Shown here piece after piece: positions 1 through 7,689 of a stretch of 64,000 bases of DNA. The position numbers were made by a program, and so were the translations under genes. Below the pieces are notes generated by a model. That model was not told where the DNA came from and did not search any database. It saw nothing but the letters and a program-made list of their open reading frames with translations. The stretch is from positions 1-64,000 of the forward strand of contig CANRYZ010000002.1 in the NCBI GenBank assembly GCA_947644365.1, in the 5' to 3' direction. Source of the DNA: an uncultured Oscillibacter sp. (GTDB taxonomy: Bacteria > Bacillota > Clostridia > Oscillospirales > Oscillospiraceae). How positions within the stretch are numbered: the stretch's first letter is position 1; every line of letters begins with the position of its first letter.

Positions 1-55
1 CTTGAGGTGCTGGTGTCGTATCGACGTGTGGGTTCAAGTCCCGTCAGCCGCACCA
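1..55 (+). tRNA. tRNA-Leu(GAG), 5' part outside window
   Basis: The 3' part of a class II tRNA enters from the window edge. The anticodon loop reads T3 then GAG (4-6). It is followed by the 3' anticodon strand, a variable arm of about 14 nt (14-27), a T arm with TTCAAGT loop (33-39), the acceptor strand 45-51, discriminator A52 and encoded CCA 53-55. The long variable arm with GAG decodes CUC leucine codons. The D arm is not visible. Confidence 0.85.
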
Positions 56-83
56 ACGTCTTTCCCGGAAGACAACATGCCGC

Positions 84-171
84 GCGCGAGTGGTGGAATT
101 GGCAGACTCGCTAGATTCAGGTTCTAGTGTCCTTTACGGACGTGCGGGTTCAAGTCCCGCCTCGCGCACCA
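84..171 (+). tRNA. tRNA-Leu(CAG), copy 1
   Basis: Complete 88 nt class II tRNA. The acceptor strand GCGCGAG (84-90) pairs with CTCGCGC (161-167), and CCA is encoded at 169-171. The anticodon stem CTAGA/TCTAG encloses the CAG anticodon (118-120), which reads CUG. The long variable arm and TTCAAGT T loop are present. The sequence is identical to the copy at 246-333. Confidence 0.95.
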
Positions 172-245
172 GAAAGGCCCCTGCCGGGGAGGAAACGCCC
201 CGGCAGGCCGCTTTCCCCCGGCGAGGGTAAAATTACATATTGTAC

Positions 246-333
246 GCGCGAGTGGTGGAATTGGCAGACTCGCTAGATTCAGGTTCTAGTGTCCTTTACG
301 GACGTGCGGGTTCAAGTCCCGCCTCGCGCACCA
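246..333 (+). tRNA. tRNA-Leu(CAG), copy 2
   Basis: Second complete tRNA-Leu(CAG), identical base for base to 84-171 although the flanking bases differ. Two CUG readers in tandem fit the strong CTG preference of the proteins in this window. Its last ten bases also form the start of a long perfect inverted repeat (324-378), so the tRNA 3' end and the presumed terminator are fused into one palindrome. Confidence 0.95.
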
Positions 334-378
334 GGAAAAGAGACAGCCATATTGGCTGTCTCTTTTCCTGGTGCGCGA
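324..378 (+). terminator. Inverted repeat spanning tRNA 3' end, probable terminator
   Basis: A 26 bp perfect inverted repeat with a 3 nt loop (350-352). Its outer 10 bp are the tRNA acceptor end with CCA, and the inner part contains the A-run/T-run (336-339 and 363-366) expected of a hairpin terminator. A second GC-rich hairpin without a T tail follows (385-397 with 401-413). Termination is inferred; the extension into the mature tRNA is seen directly. Confidence 0.6.
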
Positions 379-462
379 AGCTCCGCCCAGGCCGCCTTTC
401 AGGCGGCCTGGGCTGTCCGCTGCGGCGGGGTGATTAGAATCCCGCAGAGGGGAACCCGCAGA

Positions 463-486
463 GGTTCCCCCCGCAGACACCCCCCC
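463..486. repeat. Dispersed C-rich intergenic repeat, copy 1
   Basis: The string GTTCCCCCCGCA, one variable base, then ACACCCCCC occurs here and again at 24496-24518, both times downstream of a terminator and next to low-GC DNA. The stretch 379-608 otherwise shows no gene. Confidence 0.5.
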
Positions 487-608
487 TTCTTGCGGAATTT
501 TGCTCCCTTTTACCTTTCGTGTTGATGAAAGTCCGGTTCCTTAGTTTTTCGTCAAAATAACTATGTGGGCAGCTACTTGCAACGGATAACTGTCCGATAA
601 AACGTAAT

Positions 609-929
609 TTATTTTTTGAAGCGGTTGCCAGTATTTGCATACACCACAGCACCTGCGATGGAGATAACAACCAGCACAATACCAATTATGTGCAAGGAAA
701 CAATATTGAACCAGTCACCTAAAGCAACAACAAGCCAACAACTCGCCATTAAAAACATTAACTTTCCCATAAATCTGAGAAGTAACTTCTCATCAATATG
801 ACTTTTTTCTTCCTTTGATGATGTATTATATCCTGCTACCAAAGACGCACCCTTTCCCGCAGAAAAAATAAATCCTAACACGATGAACAAACCAATTATG
901 ATACCATGAGAAATCATCAATAGCAACAT
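609..929 (-). CDS. DUF3784-type small membrane protein
   Basis: A 106-residue protein with a hydrophobic N-terminus, a short loop containing KGASLVAGYNT and SKEEKSHIDE, and two more hydrophobic segments. The G-A-GYNTxSKEE signature and three-helix layout fit the DUF3784 family of Firmicute integral membrane proteins, whose function is unknown. A GTG at 935 would give a slightly longer product, but the GGGAGG at 937-942 lies 7 nt from the ATG at 929 and only 1 nt from the GTG, so the ATG is chosen. The gene is markedly richer in A and T than its neighbours, which suggests acquisition. It stands alone. Confidence 0.7.
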   Translation of the reverse strand: MLLLMISHGIIIGLFIVLGFIFSAGKGASLVAGYNTSSKEEKSHIDEKLLLRFMGKLMFLMASCWLVVALGDWFNIVSLHIIGIVLVVISIAGAVVYANTGNRFKK

Positions 930-1144
930 AATCACGCCTCCCTGTAAATCCCGATTTGCCGCTCTAGTTTATAGCACAGGTAATTTTTAACGCCATCTTA
1001 TGATTTCGTTAATTCGCCAGGGCTTTAAACCAACAACACGAAGGGTAAAAGGGATGAATTTTGGGGGGCTTTACTCCTCTTTCCCTTAACTTTTGAGTGC
1101 CAGCTTCCCTTGAGCAAAGCCGCTTCGCTCTCTGGGGACGGGGA

Positions 1145-1456
1145 TTACGGCTGAGGGGCTTGGGGGGCAGAGGCCGGCGGGTAGGGAATCCGATAGGGCT
1201 CCGCCCCCCGCTCCGCCAGCTTCCGGTCCAGCCAGGCGCGCAGGGCCGCCACGCCCTCGTCCGTCCAGTCGAAGGTCTCCGTCTCGATGTGCTCCGCCAG
1301 CTCGAAGCAGGTGTTCTCATAGACCCAGGCCTGGATCTTGCCGCCGCCGGTCCAGCCCTCCCGCTTGAAGCGGTAGCGGAAGGTCCCCAGGCTTCCGGGG
1401 TACACCTCCGCCTTGGTAAAAAATCCGACGTCCAGAAACGCGAAACTGCTCTCCAT
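1145..1456 (-). CDS. Conserved-looking hypothetical protein
   Basis: A 103-residue soluble protein starting MESSFAFLDVGFF, with an aromatic and charged core (GGGKIQAWVYENTCF, FDWTDEGVAALRAW) and a proline-rich tail. A GGAGGAGGAG run directly upstream of the ATG at 1456 fixes the start; the reading frame continues upstream but lacks a ribosome site there. I recognise no family. It runs divergently from the phosphodiesterase at 1581 with about 125 bp between them. Confidence 0.65.
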   Translation of the reverse strand: MESSFAFLDVGFFTKAEVYPGSLGTFRYRFKREGWTGGGKIQAWVYENTCFELAEHIETETFDWTDEGVAALRAWLDRKLAERGAEPYRIPYPPASAPQAPQP

Positions 1457-1580
1457 GCCGCTCCTCCTCCACACATTTTCCACCCCTATTTTACAGGGTC
1501 CGGGCCCCGCTGTCAAACCGGTTGCCAAACGGGGAAAAAAGGGGTATACTGGCAGAGTACGCAGAAAAGGAGGTCCTTCC

Positions 1581-2048
1581 ATGAAAATCCTGGTCCTTTC
1601 CGACTCTCACGGGAACATCGGCAATATGGTCCGGGCGGTAGAGCGGGAGTCCCCCCGGGCCATCTTCCACCTGGGGGACTGCTGGCGGGACGGCCAGCGG
1701 CTCCACGACCGCTTCCCGGAGATCCCCTTTGAGCAGGTGCCCGGCAACTGCGACTTCCTCTCCCAGGAGGCCGCGGAGCGGCTGGTGTGCCTGGAGGACA
1801 AGCGCATTCTGCTGTGCCACGGCCACACCTACGGCGTGAAGCAGTCCCTCCTGGCCGCCGGGTACGCCGCCGAGGAACAGAACCTGGACGTATTCCTCTT
1901 CGGCCACACCCACAGGCCCCTGGTGGACATGCGGGGCAAGACCCTCTTTCTGAACCCCGGCAGCATTGGGGACTACGCCCGCCCCTTTTACGGCATCCTC
2001 ACCCTCTCCGGCGGCCGGGCCGACGCCCGGACCGTGCCCCTGGAGTGA
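1581..2048 (+). CDS. YfcE/MJ0936-type metallophosphodiesterase
   Basis: A 155-residue single-domain calcineurin-like phosphoesterase. The five metal motifs are in order: DSHGN (D8, H10), HLGD (D33), GNCD near 55, CHGHTYG near 80 and FGHTH near 107. This length and pattern match the YfcE/MJ0936 group of cytoplasmic Mn-dependent phosphodiesterases, whose natural substrate is not settled. The start follows AAGGAGGT with ideal spacing. It is monocistronic and ends in a shared bidirectional terminator. Confidence 0.9.
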   Translation: MKILVLSDSHGNIGNMVRAVERESPRAIFHLGDCWRDGQRLHDRFPEIPFEQVPGNCDFLSQEAAERLVCLEDKRILLCHGHTYGVKQSLLAAGYAAEEQNLDVFLFGHTHRPLVDMRGKTLFLNPGSIGDYARPFYGILTLSGGRADARTVPLE

Positions 2049-2071
2049 CGTCTTCCGCCGGCAAAACCGCC

Positions 2072-2107
2072 CAAAAAACCGGCCCGCTTACAGCGGGCCG
2101 GTTTTTC
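2072..2107. terminator. Bidirectional terminator
   Basis: The stem ACCGGCCCGC / GCGGGCCGGT is flanked by an A-run and a T-run, between the convergent genes ending at 2048 and 2111. Confidence 0.85.
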
Positions 2108-2110
2108 TCG

Positions 2111-2857
2111 TCATGTACGGGACGCGCCGGCCTGTTCGGCGCTCTCCTCCAAGGCCTCCAGATACTCCTCCAGACACTGGCCGCTGTCCCGCATCGCCTG
2201 GGCGGCCTCCCTGCCCACGTAGCGGTAATGCCAGGGCTCGTAGCCGATGCCGGTGACGTCGCACTTGTCCTCCGGGTAGCGCAGGATGAAGCCGTACTCC
2301 CAACAGTGTTCCATCAGCCACTTCTGCTCCGCCGTGTCGGCCTGCCTCCTGGTCAGCCCCTGGTAGCCGGCGGACACGATGTCCAGGGCCAGGCCCGTCT
2401 GGTGTTCGCTGGTGCCGGGCACCGCCACCCAGCGGCCCGCCTCCTCCACCGCCGTCTCCCTGCTGTATCCGGCGGCCCGCAGGCGGGAGATCTTGTTGTT
2501 GTACAGCCGGGTCTGCGTCGCCTGGGTGCGGTAGGCCGAGCAGATCACGGGCCGCAGGCCAGCGTCCCGGCAGGCGAAGAACATCTCGTTGAGGTCCGCC
2601 CGAATCCGCTTGTCCACCTTCAAGCCGCAGGAGGCCAGCGTCACCAGCTCCACGGAGAACTCCTCCGGCAGGGCGTTCCAGGGGTTCACCAGCAGCAGCC
2701 TCCAGGCGTCCTCGTCCGCCTCCTCCTGCTCCGCCGGGGCCAGGATCTCCGGCGTCTCCTCCGCCGGCGCGGGCTTTTCCACTCCGGCGGCGCCCGCCGC
2801 GGGGACCATCAGCGCCAGCGCCAGCAGCAGCGCCGCGATCTGTCGTGCGATTTTCAT
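2111..2857 (-). CDS. VanY-type D-Ala-D-Ala carboxypeptidase (M15B)
   Basis: A 248-residue exported peptidase. A signal peptide (hydrophobic 7-23, ending AAGAAG) is followed by an acidic, proline-rich linker (28-52) and a zinc carboxypeptidase domain. The zinc motif SEHQTGLALD supplies H152 and D159, and EPWH supplies E207 and H210. Such enzymes trim the terminal D-Ala of peptidoglycan stem peptides outside the membrane. No vanRS/vanHAX genes are nearby, so a housekeeping wall role is more likely than glycopeptide resistance. The start follows GGAAAGGA. Confidence 0.9.
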   Translation of the reverse strand: MKIARQIAALLLALALMVPAAGAAGVEKPAPAEETPEILAPAEQEEADEDAWRLLLVNPWNALPEEFSVELVTLASCGLKVDKRIRADLNEMFFACRDAGLRPVICSAYRTQATQTRLYNNKISRLRAAGYSRETAVEEAGRWVAVPGTSEHQTGLALDIVSAGYQGLTRRQADTAEQKWLMEHCWEYGFILRYPEDKCDVTGIGYEPWHYRYVGREAAQAMRDSGQCLEEYLEALEESAEQAGASRT

Positions 2858-3065
2858 AGCTCTTGTCCTTTCCGGTCCATCGGGCCGCTATCCCTTGTGG
2901 TTTTGTTCTATCATACACCCTCTCCTCCTATAAAAAAAGGGGTAAATTGTAAACAGGAAAAAATTTTTTCTCCGGCCCCGATTTTCAGGCACTGTCATTT
3001 CCACAGAAAAAGGCGGAAGGTCTTTGGGTAAATCGGAAAATTTCAGGGAGCGGCGTGAAAAGGCA

Positions 3066-3155
3066 TTGATTTTTCAGGCGGTTGATGCTAGATTCTTATC
3101 AGAACGTTGTAACAGGCGTTTTTCGTTTTCACATCTCTGTGTACGAACACAGAGA
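3066..3155 (+). promoter_or_regulatory. Candidate iolE promoter and operator-like palindrome
   Basis: In the 369 bp gap before iolE, TTGATT (3066-3071) and TAGATT (3089-3094) sit 17 bp apart. Downstream is a perfect 9 bp inverted repeat TCTCTGTGT / ACACAGAGA (3134-3142 and 3147-3155) with a 4 nt centre. It could bind a regulator or fold in the leader. No inositol regulator gene (iolR type) lies in the window. Nothing else coding is seen in 2858-3226. Confidence 0.35.
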
Positions 3156-3226
3156 CGGCCTTTCCCAGGTTTTATCCAAGCCTTGTTTGCTAAATAGCGG
3201 AATTATTTTTTAAGGAGGATATTTTT

Positions 3227-4129
3227 ATGTTTGATCCCAAACACGTCTCTCTGGGCATTGCGCCCATCGGCTGGTGCAACGACGACATGCCGGAGCTGGG
3301 TGGGGAGAACACCTTCCAGCAGATCGTCAGCGAGATGGCCCTGGCGGGCTTCACCGGCTGCGAGATCGGCAACAAGTACCCCACCGACCCCGCGGAGCTG
3401 AAACGCGCCCTGGACCTGCGGGGTATGCGCATCGCCAGCCGCTGGTACTCCTCCTTCATCCTGACCCGCCCCTTTGAGGAGGAGGAGAAGGACTTCACCG
3501 CCAATCTGGACTTCCTGGCCGCCGTGGGCGCCAACCGCATCAACGTCAGCGAGCAGAGCTACTCCATCCAGGGCCAGATGGACACCCCCGTTCTCACCGG
3601 CGGCCACAAGCACGTGATGGACGACGCCGAGTGGGACCGCTTCTGCGACGGCCTGAACAAGCTGGGCAGGATCGCGGCGGACCGGGGCTTCAAGCTCTGC
3701 TTCCACCACCACATGGGCACCGTGGTCCAGACCAGCGAGGAGACGGACCGCATGATGGCCAATACCGACCCCAAGTACGTCTTTTTGTGCTATGACACCG
3801 GCCACTTCACCTTCGCCGGCGAGGACCCCCTGACCATGCTGAAAAAGTATGTGGACCGGGTGGGCCACGTCCACCTGAAGGACATGCGCCTGCCGGTGGT
3901 GGAAGAGGCTAGGCGCAACAACTGGAGCTTCCTCCAGGCGGTGCGCAACGGCGCGTTCACCGTCCCCGGCGACGGCAACGTGGACTTCGATCCCGTGTTC
4001 AAGGTGCTCTCCGACGCCGGCTACCAAGGCTGGCTGCTGGTGGAGGCCGAGCAGGACCCCGCCAAGGCCAACCCCCTGGAGTACGCCATGAAGGGGCGGA
4101 AGTACATTCGGGAACACACGGGGCTTTAA
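3227..4129 (+). CDS. iolE: Inosose dehydratase
   Basis: A 300-residue TIM-barrel enzyme of the xylose-isomerase-like AP endonuclease 2 fold. It opens with LGIAPIGWCNDD, the IolE signature, and carries metal-site segments CFHHHMGT, CYDTGHF and HVHLKDM. It dehydrates scyllo-inosose (2-keto-myo-inositol) to the trihydroxycyclohexanedione that IolD uses. TAAGGAGGA precedes the ATG. It is first in the iolE-iolB-iolD-iolG order, but a 270 bp repeat-bearing spacer separates it from iolB, so co-transcription is likely but not shown. Confidence 0.93.
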   Translation: MFDPKHVSLGIAPIGWCNDDMPELGGENTFQQIVSEMALAGFTGCEIGNKYPTDPAELKRALDLRGMRIASRWYSSFILTRPFEEEEKDFTANLDFLAAVGANRINVSEQSYSIQGQMDTPVLTGGHKHVMDDAEWDRFCDGLNKLGRIAADRGFKLCFHHHMGTVVQTSEETDRMMANTDPKYVFLCYDTGHFTFAGEDPLTMLKKYVDRVGHVHLKDMRLPVVEEARRNNWSFLQAVRNGAFTVPGDGNVDFDPVFKVLSDAGYQGWLLVEAEQDPAKANPLEYAMKGRKYIREHTGL

Positions 4130-4399
4130 TCGAAGGGGAGCAGGCTCCCCCTCGACCTCCCCCACCACCAGTGACATCGGTCACTGGTGTGTACGCCCCA
4201 AGGGCGCACAGGTCAAGGTATTTTCGCCACGTACAGAAGGTGAATTGCCCCGGAGGGGCAAGAGAGGCCCCTCTGGAGGGCGCCGCGGCGAAAATGATTT
4301 TAATTTCTTTCTCCGCTCTGCGGAGAAACCAGGGGCAAAGCCCCTGGACCCCTTTCTGACTGGCCGAAGGGCCAAAAATTTAACTGGGAGATGGTTCCA
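4130..4399. repeat. Hairpin-rich spacer between iolE and iolB
   Basis: No gene is visible. The spacer holds a 10 bp perfect hairpin CACCAGTGAC/GTCACTGGTG (4166-4175 and 4180-4189), a TTTCTCCGC/GCGGAGAAA hairpin, and the GGGGCAAAGCCCC stem also seen near 14570 and 28590. The hairpins have no T tails, so they look like dispersed intergenic repeats rather than terminators. Confidence 0.5.
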
Positions 4400-5200
4400 A
4401 TGACCTATTTCAGCAAAAACAACGAGCTCAAGCAGGGCTACAACGCCTACATCGACATGGCCGCGGACGACATGGGCACCCAGATGGACGTCGGCCTGCT
4501 GGTGATGGAGCCCGGCGACATCTTCACCTTTGACGAGGCGGAGAAGGAGATCGCCTTGCTGCTCTTCGCCGGCCGGGTCACCTACGCCTGGGACGGGAAG
4601 ACCGTGGAGGCCGACCGGCCCGACTGCTTCCACCACGAGGCCTACTGCCTGCTGGCGGGCCGGGGCACCAAGGTCACTCTCACCGCCCAGGCCCACAGCG
4701 AGCTGTACATCCAGAAGACCCTGAACGACAAGCCCTTTGAGGCCGTCATGTACACCCCCGACACCGTCCAGACCCAGCACGCCGGGTGCAGCGGCGAGCT
4801 GCTGGGATGCATGGAGCGGGAGATCAAGACCTTCTTCGACCACGACAACGCCCCCTTCTCCAACATGGTCCTGGGAGAGGTTCTGAACCACCCCGGCAAG
4901 TGGTCCTCCTATCCCCCCCACCATCATCCCCAGCCGGAGGTCTACTTCTACCGCTTCGACTATCCCCACGGCTTCGGCGCCGGCTTTGCCAACGGCGAGG
5001 TCTACCAGACCGGCCAGAACGGCTGCGCCGTCATCACCAGCGGCTTCCACTCCCAGACCGCCGCGCCGGGCTACGCCATGTGCTACGCCTGGGGCATCCG
5101 GCACCTGGAGGGGGACCCCTGGCTCAAGACCCGCATCGACGACGAGGAGCACGCCTGGCTCTGGAAGAGCGACGCCAACGACCACATCTACCAGGGCTAG
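4400..5200 (+). CDS. iolB: 5-deoxy-glucuronate isomerase
   Basis: A 266-residue bicupin. The metal-site cluster YPPHHHPQPE provides H174-H176 and E180 (numbered from the ATG at 4400), as in IolB enzymes that convert 5-deoxy-D-glucuronate to 5-dehydro-2-deoxy-D-gluconate. An in-frame ATG at 4391 abuts the GGGAG ribosome site with no gap, whereas 4400 is 9 nt away; 4400 is therefore preferred. The product would feed IolC, which is not encoded in this window. Confidence 0.93.
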   Translation: MTYFSKNNELKQGYNAYIDMAADDMGTQMDVGLLVMEPGDIFTFDEAEKEIALLLFAGRVTYAWDGKTVEADRPDCFHHEAYCLLAGRGTKVTLTAQAHSELYIQKTLNDKPFEAVMYTPDTVQTQHAGCSGELLGCMEREIKTFFDHDNAPFSNMVLGEVLNHPGKWSSYPPHHHPQPEVYFYRFDYPHGFGAGFANGEVYQTGQNGCAVITSGFHSQTAAPGYAMCYAWGIRHLEGDPWLKTRIDDEEHAWLWKSDANDHIYQG

Positions 5201-5349
5201 TCACTTTTTCTCGAGAGAAAACGTAACCAAAAAGAGCTTTCGCGCGCTGCGGAGTCCGGTATGTGTTTCAGTCCCTGCGACGACAACGCAGGTACCGCGT
5301 TTCGCGGCATTCCCTTGCAATTTCATCTTTATACAAGGAGGTCTTTCCA

Positions 5350-7278
5350 ATGGAAACCATTCGCTTAACTATGGCCCAGGCTCTGGTGCGATTCCTGGAG
5401 AACCAGTACATCGACGTGGACGGCCAGGTGAGCCGCTTCGTCCGGGGCGTGTTTATGATCCCCGGCCACGGCAACGTCGTGGGCTTCGGCCAGGCCCTGA
5501 CCCAGGAGGCCCACGCTCTGGAGGTCTACCAGGGCAAAAACGAGCAGGGCATGGCCCAGGCCGCCGTGGCCTTCGCCAAGCAGATGAAGCGCAAGCAGAT
5601 CTTCGCCGTCACGTCCTCCGTGGGCCCCGGCGCCGCCAACATGGTCACCGCCTGCGGCACCGCCACCGCCAATAACATCCCCCTGCTGGTGCTGCCCGGC
5701 GACGTGTACGCCTGCCGCCAGCCGGACCCCGTGCTCCAGCAGGTGGAGCACACCAACAATCTCACCACCTCCACCAACGACGCCTTTAAGGCCGTCTGCC
5801 GCTACTGGGACCGCATCGTGCGGCCCGAGCAGCTGATGAGCGCCGCCATCTCCGCCTTCCGGACCCTCACCGACCCCGCCAACACCGGCGCGGTGTGCCT
5901 GGCCATGCCCCAGGACGTGGAGGGCGAGGCCTACGACTACCCCGTGAGCTTCTTCAAAAAGCGCGTCTGGCGTCTGGAGCGCCGCCCCGCCACCGAGGCC
6001 GCCCTGGCCGAGGCCGCCGCGGCCGTCAAGGCCGCCAAGCGCCCCATGCTGATCTGCGGCGGCGGCGTGCGGTACTCTGAGGCTCACGCCGAGTTCCGGC
6101 ACTTCGCCGAGACCCTGGGTATCCCCTTCGCCGAGACCCAGGCGGGCAAGAGCGCCATCGAGTGGACCCACCCCCTGAACCTGGGCGGCGTGGGCGTCAC
6201 CGGCTGCTCCGCCGCCAACGACATCGCCAAGGAGGCGGACCTGGTCATCGGCGTGGGCACCCGGTACACCGACTTCACCACCTCCTCCAAGTGGCTGTGG
6301 AGCGGCGAGTGCAAATTTGTCAACATCAACGTCTCCGAGTTCCAGAGCCTCAAGATGGAGGCCGTTCCCGTAGTGGCCGACGCCAAGGACGCCCTGCCCC
6401 GTCTGGAGAAGCTCCTGGCCGGCTACAAGCCCGCCTACGCCGGCGAGATCGAGGCCGCCCGGAAGAAGTGGGCCGAGGAGCTAAGCCGCCTGGACGGCTG
6501 CGCCTTCTCCGACAGCCCGGACTGGACCCCCATCATCAACGACGCCAACGCGGACTCCGCCAAGCGCTTCGCCAGGGACGTGAAGGCCCAGCTCTGCCAG
6601 ACCGCCGCCCTGGGGGCCATCAACGCCATGATGGCGGACACCGATGTGGCCATCGGCGCGGCGGGCTCCCTGCCCGGCGACATGCAGCGCATGTGGCGCC
6701 CCCGGGCCCAGGACACCTACAACATGGAGTACGGCTACTCCACCATGGGCTACGAGGTGGCCGGCGCCCTGGGCGTGAAGCTGGCCATCGGCCCGGACCG
6801 GGAGGTTTACGCCTTCTGCGGCGACGGCAGCTTCAACATGCTCCACGGCGAGCTCATCACCGCCATGCAGGAGCGCCAGAAGATCAACATCTGCCTCTTC
6901 GACAACGCCAGCTTCGGCTGCATCAACAACCTCCAGGTGGGCCACGGCAACAAGACCCTGTGCACGGAGCTGCGCTTCCGCAATCAGGACGGCCTCTTCG
7001 GCGACTTCATGGACATCGACTACGCCAAGGTGGCCGAGGGCTACGGCTGCAAGGGCTACACCGTCCGCACCATGGAGGAGCTGAAGGCCGCCTTCGAGGA
7101 CGCGAAGAAGATCAAAGACCGCCCCGTGCTCTTCGACATCAAGGTTCTGCCCAAGACCATGACCGACGGCTACGGCTCCTGGTGGCGCGTGGGCGACACC
7201 GAGGTTTCCCAGCGGCCCGAGAACGTGGCCGCCTATCAGGACCACCTGGCCCACGTGAAGGACGCGCGGAAGTATTAA
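5350..7278 (+). CDS. iolD: Trihydroxycyclohexane-1,2-dione acylhydrolase
   Basis: A 642-residue thiamin-diphosphate enzyme that opens the cyclohexanedione ring to 5-deoxy-glucuronate. It has the three-domain layout of the acetolactate synthase superfamily: an N-terminal PYR domain with the activating glutamate in NEQGM (E65), a central domain, and a C-terminal PP domain with GDGSFNM and NNLQ for Mg-ThDP binding. ACAAGGAGG precedes the ATG at 5350; the frame is open further upstream but without a ribosome site. Length is normal for IolD. Confidence 0.94.
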   Translation: METIRLTMAQALVRFLENQYIDVDGQVSRFVRGVFMIPGHGNVVGFGQALTQEAHALEVYQGKNEQGMAQAAVAFAKQMKRKQIFAVTSSVGPGAANMVTACGTATANNIPLLVLPGDVYACRQPDPVLQQVEHTNNLTTSTNDAFKAVCRYWDRIVRPEQLMSAAISAFRTLTDPANTGAVCLAMPQDVEGEAYDYPVSFFKKRVWRLERRPATEAALAEAAAAVKAAKRPMLICGGGVRYSEAHAEFRHFAETLGIPFAETQAGKSAIEWTHPLNLGGVGVTGCSAANDIAKEADLVIGVGTRYTDFTTSSKWLWSGECKFVNINVSEFQSLKMEAVPVVADAKDALPRLEKLLAGYKPAYAGEIEAARKKWAEELSRLDGCAFSDSPDWTPIINDANADSAKRFARDVKAQLCQTAALGAINAMMADTDVAIGAAGSLPGDMQRMWRPRAQDTYNMEYGYSTMGYEVAGALGVKLAIGPDREVYAFCGDGSFNMLHGELITAMQERQKINICLFDNASFGCINNLQVGHGNKTLCTELRFRNQDGLFGDFMDIDYAKVAEGYGCKGYTVRTMEELKAAFEDAKKIKDRPVLFDIKVLPKTMTDGYGSWWRVGDTEVSQRPENVAAYQDHLAHVKDARKY

Positions 7279-7435
7279 AAATGTCCAAGGGGGACTTCGT
7301 CCCCCTTAGACGCTCCGGCGGGGCCCCGCCTCCGCTGAACCCCCTCTCCCGCGCACCCGCGGGAGCCGCGCCCCATGGCGCGGGCAGTGGTGTGCCGGTC
7401 AGGCAAAGCCCGCCCGGCACGGATTGGAGATTTTT

Positions 7436-7645
7436 ATGAATTGTCCCTTCTGCGGAGCGGAGATGGAACAGGGGGCCCTGCAGAGTCTTTACCGCATCCA
7501 CTGGATGGAAAAGCCGGCCTTTACCGGCCTGTCCCTGAACTTCAAGCTCTCGGATACACTGGGCCGCACAGACCGGCCCGGCCAGGCCCCTTATCTCTCC
7601 GCTTTCCGCTGTCCCTCGTGCAGGAAGATCATCACGGACTATTGA
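7436..7645 (+). CDS. Small zinc-ribbon protein (DUF6487-like)
   Basis: A 69-residue protein with two CxxC knuckles, CPFC near the N-terminus and CPSC near the C-terminus, spaced as in small zinc ribbons resembling the DUF6487/PF20097 group. Function is unknown. GGAG at 7426-7429 lies 6 nt from the ATG, excluding the TTG at 7424. It sits between iolD and iolG after a 157 bp GC-rich spacer, so it may be carried on the inositol transcript. Confidence 0.6.
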   Translation: MNCPFCGAEMEQGALQSLYRIHWMEKPAFTGLSLNFKLSDTLGRTDRPGQAPYLSAFRCPSCRKIITDY

Positions 7646-7689
7646 ATTTGCAATTCCCTTATTATGAATAAAAAGGAAGGTTGATTATC

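Noticed and set aside
240..525. Open reading frames over tRNA-Leu copy 2 on both strands
   Set aside because: They are translations of the tRNA and its palindrome; no ribosome sites and a mature tRNA is evident.
1009..1476. 155-codon minus-strand frame overlapping the hypothetical gene at 1145-1456
   Set aside because: Arg/Pro-rich composition typical of a shadow frame; the 1145-1456 frame has the ribosome site and normal composition.
2111..2857. VanY as a glycopeptide-resistance gene
   Set aside because: No vanR/S/H/A/X neighbours; stand-alone VanY-type carboxypeptidases are common wall enzymes.
4181..5185. Long minus-strand frame opposite iolB
   Set aside because: Val/Gly/Ala-rich antisense shadow produced by GC-biased third positions; iolB is unambiguous.
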